From: Kiritimatiellia bacterium
GTDB taxonomy: Bacteria; Verrucomicrobiota; Kiritimatiellia; RFP12; DVOR01
DNA length: 9,154 nucleotides
Direction of reading: 5' to 3'
Assembly (NCBI GenBank): GCA_017646485.1
Contig: JAGCML010000322.1
Span: 1-9,154 of the forward strand
Of this stretch, positions 4,201 to 9,154 are shown one piece after another. The notes below the pieces were generated by a model. It made no database searches. It was not told the DNA's origin and worked only from the letters and a program-made list of their open reading frames with translations. Within the stretch, counting starts at the first letter, position 1, and each line of letters opens with the position of its first letter. Both the position numbers and the translations under genes were made by a program.

Positions 4201-6303
4201 ATGTCAAATACTAAAAAACATAAAAAACACCATCGGAAATCGTCTCGGAAGCACCTTCCGCAGGCGATTCGTCATGTTGTTTCGCAAACATTAAAGCCCG
4301 TAGAAACCTTCATTCAAGATTCGTTTACGGATGAAACTTGTGAGAAGTGGGGGGGCTTCTGGAGCGCCGTGCTCAAGCGGAAGATGTTTCCGTTGCCTGC
4401 GGTTTTGTTGGCATTCCCGTCTTTGACGGTGTTGTTTGCATCGCTTGGTTTTCTCTTTGGGTTTGGGGTGTCTGCGACCTATGGCATCTTAGGGTGCCTT
4501 GGTGCAATGGGACTTGCCTTGGTGGGTGGTGGCACCTTCCGTGATGGCTTTATTCGCATCGGCTGGTTTTTAGGGTTGGTCTGTTTACTCTTTGCCATTG
4601 ATCAGAGTTTCATCTTTTTCTCATGGTGGGATGCGCAGGCTTACCATCTTCCTGCGGCACATTTCCTTTTAAACGGTTGGAATCCCGTCTTTGATTCCAC
4701 GCGAGAATTGTTGTTAGAGGCGACGGGCGCTGATCCGCTCTGCTTCAATAGTTATCACACGGCCTATCTGCCTCGTGCAGGATGGGTTGGGAGTGCGGTA
4801 ACGGCTGCGATTACGGGTAATCTTGAATCGGGTGACACCTTGATTCTGCTCACGGGTGTGGCGTTGGGCGGTATGACTTGGCGTGTGACACCTCTTTTGT
4901 TTGGGCAGGGACGTTGGAAGCGCTTTTTCTTCGCCTCGTTGACGTTGCTTTCGCCGGGTGTGGTGGCGAGTGCATTTTATGGCGCACAGGATGGTTCGCT
5001 GTATGCACTGCTCTTGATTGCGATGTTGGCGGCTTGTGCCTATCGTAAGACTGGGGCCACGGTGTGGTTGACCTATCTGGTGATTGCCCCTGTATTGGGG
5101 TGCAATTTAAAATTCACCGGTGCGATTAGCTTGGTGATGACCGCTGTCATTTTCACGATTCCCGTGCTGTGGGGGGCAGTGCGTGGAAAGTTAAATCCAA
5201 AGTCCTTCTGGAAGTGGGTTGCAGCGAATACGGCAGGCTTCTTATTGGCACTCTTTGTTGGATTTTCGCCTTACTTGACCAACTGGGCGAATTATGGTGG
5301 CCCCTTCTATCCCGAGCACACCTTCTCTAAGAATGTTACCTTGCCTGCGATGACGGCAGATTTTGATTTGTTGAATGATGATGCCGCAGCGATGGGATAC
5401 TTTGGACGTGTGACGAATGCGTACATCTCAAAGTGGTTGGCGCATCGTTATTACGAATGGAAGTTGGACAAGAAACCCTTTAATCCGGTCTTCCACTTGG
5501 ACCAAGTGAGTGGGCTTGGGAGTGGTTTCCGCGTGGTCATGTGTTTGACCTTGCTAACGCTATGCTTTACACGACGATGTGGGACGCCATGGTTGCTCAT
5601 CGTGCTGTTGGCAACGAGTTTTATTCAGCCCGTGAAGACGATGGGCTATGTGCGTTATGTGCCTCAATTCTGGATGTTCCCAGTGATTGTGGCCTTCAAT
5701 GCGATGACAATCAATGTGACGCGTTCGCCTTGGGTGGGACGTGTTTTGGGCACGGTGATTACTGCGACATTGGCAACGATTACCTACTGTTTTGCAGTTG
5801 GTAAAATCATCCATGCGGTGGGTATGAGCAACTACGCGCTCTCAATCGTGGAAACCATGCAGAGCGAACCCGCACCGAAGGTCTACATCTTGTCGTTGCA
5901 TGACCGTTATCGTGAAGATGGACGTTGCATGGCGGCTTGGGAAACGCTACCACGAGATATTCCAGCGCCTCATGTCTTTGACACTTACTATAAATTGATG
6001 CTTGCAGAATGTGAAGTGCAGCATCCCGCTTGGCAAACTGCGGCACAGATGCGAGACTTACGTGCAGCAGGCACACCGTGTTTCTATTTGGGCGAACATC
6101 TTTGGTATTGGCCAGAAGATCCGACGAAGATTATTCTGCCAGACATGCACTTCTATGCAGGCCATCCGCGTAAAACCTTCTCCGCGGTCAATATCTTCCG
6201 GTTGACCTGTGATGTGTTGCCGACGATTCCCTCCTATCTCTGGCGAATCGGAAAGTTCCGTTGGTATGAATTCATAACGCATTTGAGTGGAGAAGAGGGG
6301 TGA
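4201..6303 (+). CDS. Polytopic membrane protein, GT-C-type glycosyltransferase-like
   Basis: This is likely a lipid-linked-sugar glycosyltransferase of the GT-C fold, acting at the outer face of the cytoplasmic membrane. Donor and acceptor are unknown. The protein has 700 residues with about ten or more hydrophobic segments from residue 63 to about 540, then a soluble C-terminal domain (about 545-700). GT-C-like features are the first external loop with WWDAQAYHLPA (candidate catalytic Asp144), NGWNP at 158-162, FSPYLTNWANYGGPFYP near 355-371, and VRYVPQF near 484-490. The N-terminus is an unusual basic head rich in Lys and His (residues 5-18). ATG 4201 lacks a Shine-Dalgarno sequence and directly follows a terminator-like hairpin, but the downstream codons are A-rich. 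ATG 4384 (Met62), just before the first membrane helix, is the alternative start. The stop overlaps the next gene's GTG by four bases. I do not recognise a named orthologue, and family assignment rests on motif pattern. Confidence 0.75.
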   Translation: MSNTKKHKKHHRKSSRKHLPQAIRHVVSQTLKPVETFIQDSFTDETCEKWGGFWSAVLKRKMFPLPAVLLAFPSLTVLFASLGFLFGFGVSATYGILGCLGAMGLALVGGGTFRDGFIRIGWFLGLVCLLFAIDQSFIFFSWWDAQAYHLPAAHFLLNGWNPVFDSTRELLLEATGADPLCFNSYHTAYLPRAGWVGSAVTAAITGNLESGDTLILLTGVALGGMTWRVTPLLFGQGRWKRFFFASLTLLSPGVVASAFYGAQDGSLYALLLIAMLAACAYRKTGATVWLTYLVIAPVLGCNLKFTGAISLVMTAVIFTIPVLWGAVRGKLNPKSFWKWVAANTAGFLLALFVGFSPYLTNWANYGGPFYPEHTFSKNVTLPAMTADFDLLNDDAAAMGYFGRVTNAYISKWLAHRYYEWKLDKKPFNPVFHLDQVSGLGSGFRVVMCLTLLTLCFTRRCGTPWLLIVLLATSFIQPVKTMGYVRYVPQFWMFPVIVAFNAMTINVTRSPWVGRVLGTVITATLATITYCFAVGKIIHAVGMSNYALSIVETMQSEPAPKVYILSLHDRYREDGRCMAAWETLPRDIPAPHVFDTYYKLMLAECEVQHPAWQTAAQMRDLRAAGTPCFYLGEHLWYWPEDPTKIILPDMHFYAGHPRKTFSAVNIFRLTCDVLPTIPSYLWRIGKFRWYEFITHLSGEEG

Positions 6304-7820
6304 TTACTGCGCAACAGGGTAAAGCGAACTGTCTTAGCCGATGGTTATGGACCATGGTCGGCTTGACGGTGCTTTGCTATCTGGCGAATACGTTGCTCGG
6401 TGCGCTTAATCAAGATGAGGGCTGGTATTTGTACGCTGCGCGTCAGATGATGGGGGGCGAAATCCCTCACAGAGATTTTTTCTTCACGCAAGGCCTCTTA
6501 ATGCCAGCCGTGTATGCGTGTTTTGGTTGGTTATGGTCGGCTGCTGGCATTTGGGGAGGCCGTCTTTTCACGGCAGGACTCTCTATTGCCGCGCTCTGCA
6601 TCGCAGATCGCACGTTGAATCGTTCTCTCTCGAAAGCGGAAGATAAACCCCTCGCTCGCCTGATGTTTTGGGCCTTCACCGGGGTGAATTTGTGGTATAC
6701 CTATTTCACTGCCATCCCGAAAACCTATGGCCTGTGCACGCTTGGAATTGCACTTGGGTTGTATCTTTTGACGCATCGAAGCGCTTCTGAAGTTCGCCTA
6801 AATTCCGCTTGTGTGGCAATTGCTGGAGTGGTTTTTGCGGCCTTGGTCGATGTGCGTGTTTCGATGGGAATCTTATTGCCCACGATTGGGGCATGGTTAT
6901 TCTTTTATCGTCGCAACGTAGGATCGTGGGCGTGGATGTACTTCCTCCTCTCTGCGGGGGTGACGTTACTCGCCCTCTTCTTGCCAGAGGTGCTGCTTTG
7001 GGGAGAACAATTCTTTGAGGCGCAACGTTTTCATGCGGCTCGTGAATCCATGGGGTTGGTTGGAATGATTGGATGCGTGGCTCGTCTCATGCGTTTTAAT
7101 CCCTTATTGTGCGTGATGAGCATTTTGATTGGATGGTTGTGGATTACGGGAAGTCTTACGACTAAATCGCATTCAGAGGGGCTTCCGTGTTTTTCGCAAC
7201 TTTGGTTGCTCTGCGCAGGAACGCTTGCTGGGGTACATCTTCTTGCGCCAGTTCCGTATGATGACTATCTCATTCCTGCGATTTTACCTTTCGCAATGGC
7301 AATAGCATTGCGATGCGCAGACTTACCCTTTGATACGTTGAAACCTGCCTTTGTGAAAGGGGCTGCGTTAGCAACGGTTGCGCTGACGCTTTGTGCTTCG
7401 CCTGTGGCGCAAGATTGGGTGATTGCCGGGCAAGATCGTTTTTGGGTGAAGCAGAAGGAGAAGCCAGACCTCTTTTTACTGTGGGAGGTCGCCGATCGCC
7501 TTCGTCAAGCGGCCCAACGGTTGCAAACCGATTTGATTTGGACGCAAGATACCTATCTCGCAGTTGAGGCAGGTTTACGTGTGCCGAAGGGCTTAGAGAT
7601 GGGCCCCTTTTCAAAACCACAGGCCATTGATGCTTCGGCCAAATTAGCCGCTTGGAGTGGTTATACCTTTGCTTTAAAATACCCCGTGTTAACGCCTGAT
7701 CCAGAACAAGAGGCAAAACTAAATGCGTTGAAAGCCGTGTATCATCACACGCTTTTCACCGTGCCTATGTTTGGACAGGGAGGAACCTCACTTGTCGTGG
7801 CAGAGAGGATAATGCCGTGA
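6300..7820 (+). CDS. GT-C-type (PMT/ArnT-like) glycosyltransferase family membrane protein
   Basis: This is predicted to be an integral membrane sugar transferase using a polyprenyl-phosphate-sugar donor. Its substrate cannot be read from the sequence. The 506 residues hold about ten hydrophobic segments. The first external loop carries the GT39-like signature: NQDEGWYLYAARQ with Asp39-Glu40 as candidate catalytic and metal-binding residues, then GGEIPHRDFFFTQG at 52-65, close to the family pattern of GxxPYxDF. VPYDDYLIPAILPF near 318-331 matches the later RYLLPxLP-type helix. Residues about 385-506 form a soluble C-terminal tail. GTG 6300 overlaps the upstream TGA (GTGA), with GGAGAAG at 6289-6295 as ribosome-binding site. 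At its own end the stop overlaps the lnt start in the same way. Tight coupling with the other GT-C-like gene suggests the two act in one envelope glycan or protein-glycosylation step. Confidence 0.82.
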   Translation: MITAQQGKANCLSRWLWTMVGLTVLCYLANTLLGALNQDEGWYLYAARQMMGGEIPHRDFFFTQGLLMPAVYACFGWLWSAAGIWGGRLFTAGLSIAALCIADRTLNRSLSKAEDKPLARLMFWAFTGVNLWYTYFTAIPKTYGLCTLGIALGLYLLTHRSASEVRLNSACVAIAGVVFAALVDVRVSMGILLPTIGAWLFFYRRNVGSWAWMYFLLSAGVTLLALFLPEVLLWGEQFFEAQRFHAARESMGLVGMIGCVARLMRFNPLLCVMSILIGWLWITGSLTTKSHSEGLPCFSQLWLLCAGTLAGVHLLAPVPYDDYLIPAILPFAMAIALRCADLPFDTLKPAFVKGAALATVALTLCASPVAQDWVIAGQDRFWVKQKEKPDLFLLWEVADRLRQAAQRLQTDLIWTQDTYLAVEAGLRVPKGLEMGPFSKPQAIDASAKLAAWSGYTFALKYPVLTPDPEQEAKLNALKAVYHHTLFTVPMFGQGGTSLVVAERIMP

Positions 7821-9154
7821 AAATGACTTTAGGACAACTTGGTGTCGCCGGACTTTCGGGACTGTTATTGGCTTCGCTTTGGGAGCCGTTTGCTCAAAGT
7901 GGCAATGTTTGGTTTGCATTAGTGCCACTGTTGCTCTTATTGCGTGGTAAGCTCAGTTTGAAGCGAGCCCTTCTCTTGGGATGGGTGACAGGCTTTGTTT
8001 CGTGGTGCTTCCAATTGGGATGGATGTTGGTCTTGGCAGAGAATGGTGGGCCTTGGCCAATGATTATTCCTGCGTTGTTGGGCTTAAGCGCAGTTTTAGC
8101 GGTGTACGTAGGTGTCTTTGCTGTTGCGGCAGTCTTTATGCGTCGCCTTCTGCCGATGACGCCAGGGTGGGGCAGAATCTTGGCGGTGGTTGTATGCGAA
8201 CCGATGTTGTGGGCTGGAACAGAATGTTTGCGCGCACACCTCTTTTCGGGTTTTGCTTGGAATCCCTTGTCGCTCGCAACCACGCAGATGTTGCCTGTGA
8301 CGCAATTGGCCGCCATCGGTGGTAGTTGCTTAGTCAGCGCCTTGGTGGTCGCAGTCAATGGCGCGATTGCTTCGATTATTGAACGTTTTTGGTGGAGCGT
8401 CACGCATCGTGCTCCCACCCTAAAGCATGAGAAGATTTTGCTTTCGGCAGAAAGTTCGTTGGCATTTGTCCTGTTGTTGGCCGCATTTTTGTTTGGCACA
8501 AAGCGAATCAACACCTATGACCAGACGCCGAAAAAGCGTGATGCAGTGGCGATTGTGCAACACACCGATTTGCCGTGTTGTTTCCAGGCTGAGTTGTTGC
8601 AACACGAGACCCTTTGGCAACAAGGTGAGCGAAATGCAGATGTGATTGCTTTGTTTAATGCAGACTTCTGGTTGTGGCCAGAGAGCGCAATCATGACGCA
8701 CATTTTGCCGCATGCAGGTGCAGAGGCGGCCTTAACCAATCTTTCGGTGACTTCGAATAAGACCTTGTTGTTGGGTGGGATGTATCTTTTGCCAGATGGT
8801 CGTTACTACAATGCTGCTATGGTTTTCACTGCGTCGGGTTTAGATTCGAAGCAGATGTATGCCAAGCGTCACTTGGTGCCCTTTGGGGAATACTTCCCCT
8901 TTGATAAAACCTTCCCCGTATTGCAACGTTTAGTGCCAAGCGGAGTCTCTTGTGAACCCGGCGCTGAGGTGAAGACGATTCGCTTGCCTTCTGGTTTAAC
9001 GGTGGGCCCTTTGATTTGCTTTGAAGATACAGTGGCAAAAGAGGCGCGCACATCGGTTCTGGATGGGGCTGAGTTGTTGGTGAACATGAGTAATGATGCG
9101 TGGTATGCTCCTTCCGCAGAGCCTGCGCAGCATGCACAACAAGCCATTTTGCGA
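7817..9154 (+). CDS. lnt: Apolipoprotein N-acyltransferase (partial, 3' end outside window)
   Basis: Lnt transfers an acyl chain from a phospholipid to the N-terminal cysteine of apolipoproteins, the last step of lipoprotein maturation at the cytoplasmic membrane. The frame stays open to the window end, with 446 residues visible. Residues 1-230 hold several membrane helices, including the Lnt-typical GFAWNPL near 145-151. The nitrilase-like periplasmic domain follows. The catalytic triad is visible by alignment to E. coli Lnt (Glu267, Lys335, Cys387): Glu289 in WPES, Lys350 in YAKRHLVPFGEYFP, and Cys401 in LICFED. Glu358 and Glu403 match further conserved glutamates, and SNDAWY near 425-430 matches the conserved SNDAWF. 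Only the last part of the domain and the final membrane helix are missing. GTG 7817 is preferred because GAGAGGA at 7803-7809 sits 7 bases upstream and the start overlaps the previous stop as GTGA. ATG 7823 is the alternative. Lnt indicates a diderm or similar lipoprotein system and would act on the lipoprotein foldase upstream. Confidence 0.96.
   Translation, partial: MKMTLGQLGVAGLSGLLLASLWEPFAQSGNVWFALVPLLLLLRGKLSLKRALLLGWVTGFVSWCFQLGWMLVLAENGGPWPMIIPALLGLSAVLAVYVGVFAVAAVFMRRLLPMTPGWGRILAVVVCEPMLWAGTECLRAHLFSGFAWNPLSLATTQMLPVTQLAAIGGSCLVSALVVAVNGAIASIIERFWWSVTHRAPTLKHEKILLSAESSLAFVLLLAAFLFGTKRINTYDQTPKKRDAVAIVQHTDLPCCFQAELLQHETLWQQGERNADVIALFNADFWLWPESAIMTHILPHAGAEAALTNLSVTSNKTLLLGGMYLLPDGRYYNAAMVFTASGLDSKQMYAKRHLVPFGEYFPFDKTFPVLQRLVPSGVSCEPGAEVKTIRLPSGLTVGPLICFEDTVAKEARTSVLDGAELLVNMSNDAWYAPSAEPAQHAQQAILR

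Noticed and set aside
5541..5804. A cysteine-rich 87-residue frame inside the first GT-C-like gene, resembling a small Cys-rich protein
   Set aside because: It is on the same strand but out of frame, with no ribosome-binding site. The Cys codons arise from shifted TGTG-rich codons of the host gene.
7894..8514. A 206-residue minus-strand open frame opposite lnt
   Set aside because: It has low-information composition and no domain, and it lies fully under a gene with a confirmed catalytic triad.

Overview
The window reads as chromosomal DNA of a diderm (Gram-negative-type) bacterium of moderate GC content. The case for an outer membrane is a periplasmic-type lipoprotein foldase and an apolipoprotein N-acyltransferase (Lnt), alongside a type II secretion/type IV pilus ATPase. 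The sequence style of the ATPase and of the lipoprotein parvulin reminds me of the PVC superphylum (Kiritimatiellota/Lentisphaerota/Verrucomicrobiota). That placement is an inference from memory and is not proven by the window. I see no phage, transposon, CRISPR, tRNA or rRNA sequence.

Layout, all genes on the + strand. (1) 2-616: C-terminal part of a GspE/PilB-family assembly ATPase, cut by the left window edge. (2) 617-708: short spacer with a stem-loop and a short palindromic motif that recurs downstream. (3) 709-2163: a compact class B-type penicillin-binding transpeptidase with two N-terminal membrane helices and all three catalytic motifs. (4) 2164-2737: a 574-base region with no credible gene. 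Its first ~270 bases are strikingly poor in C. A short A/C-rich stretch follows, then a perfect intrinsic terminator at 2491-2524 (possibly the end of a small RNA), then a cluster of inverted repeats and an extended -10 promoter for the next gene. (5) 2738-4147: a lipoprotein peptidyl-prolyl isomerase of the parvulin/SurA/PrsA type with an unusual domain order. (6) 4160-4200: a terminator-like hairpin that directly abuts the next start codon. (7) 4201-6303, 6300-7820 and 7817-9154: two polytopic GT-C-type glycosyltransferase-like membrane proteins followed by lnt. Each joint is a 4-base GTGA start/stop overlap, so these three look like one translationally coupled operon.

The genes share a cell-envelope theme: secretion or pilus assembly, peptidoglycan cross-linking, folding of exported proteins, probable lipid-linked sugar transfer, and lipoprotein N-acylation. 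The foldase has a lipobox and would itself be an Lnt substrate. No obviously new defence or mobile system is present. The points most worth a second look are the rearranged parvulin architecture, the C-depleted intergenic region with its possible small RNA, the dyad cluster at the foldase promoter, and the terminator lying against an apparently Shine-Dalgarno-less start codon.
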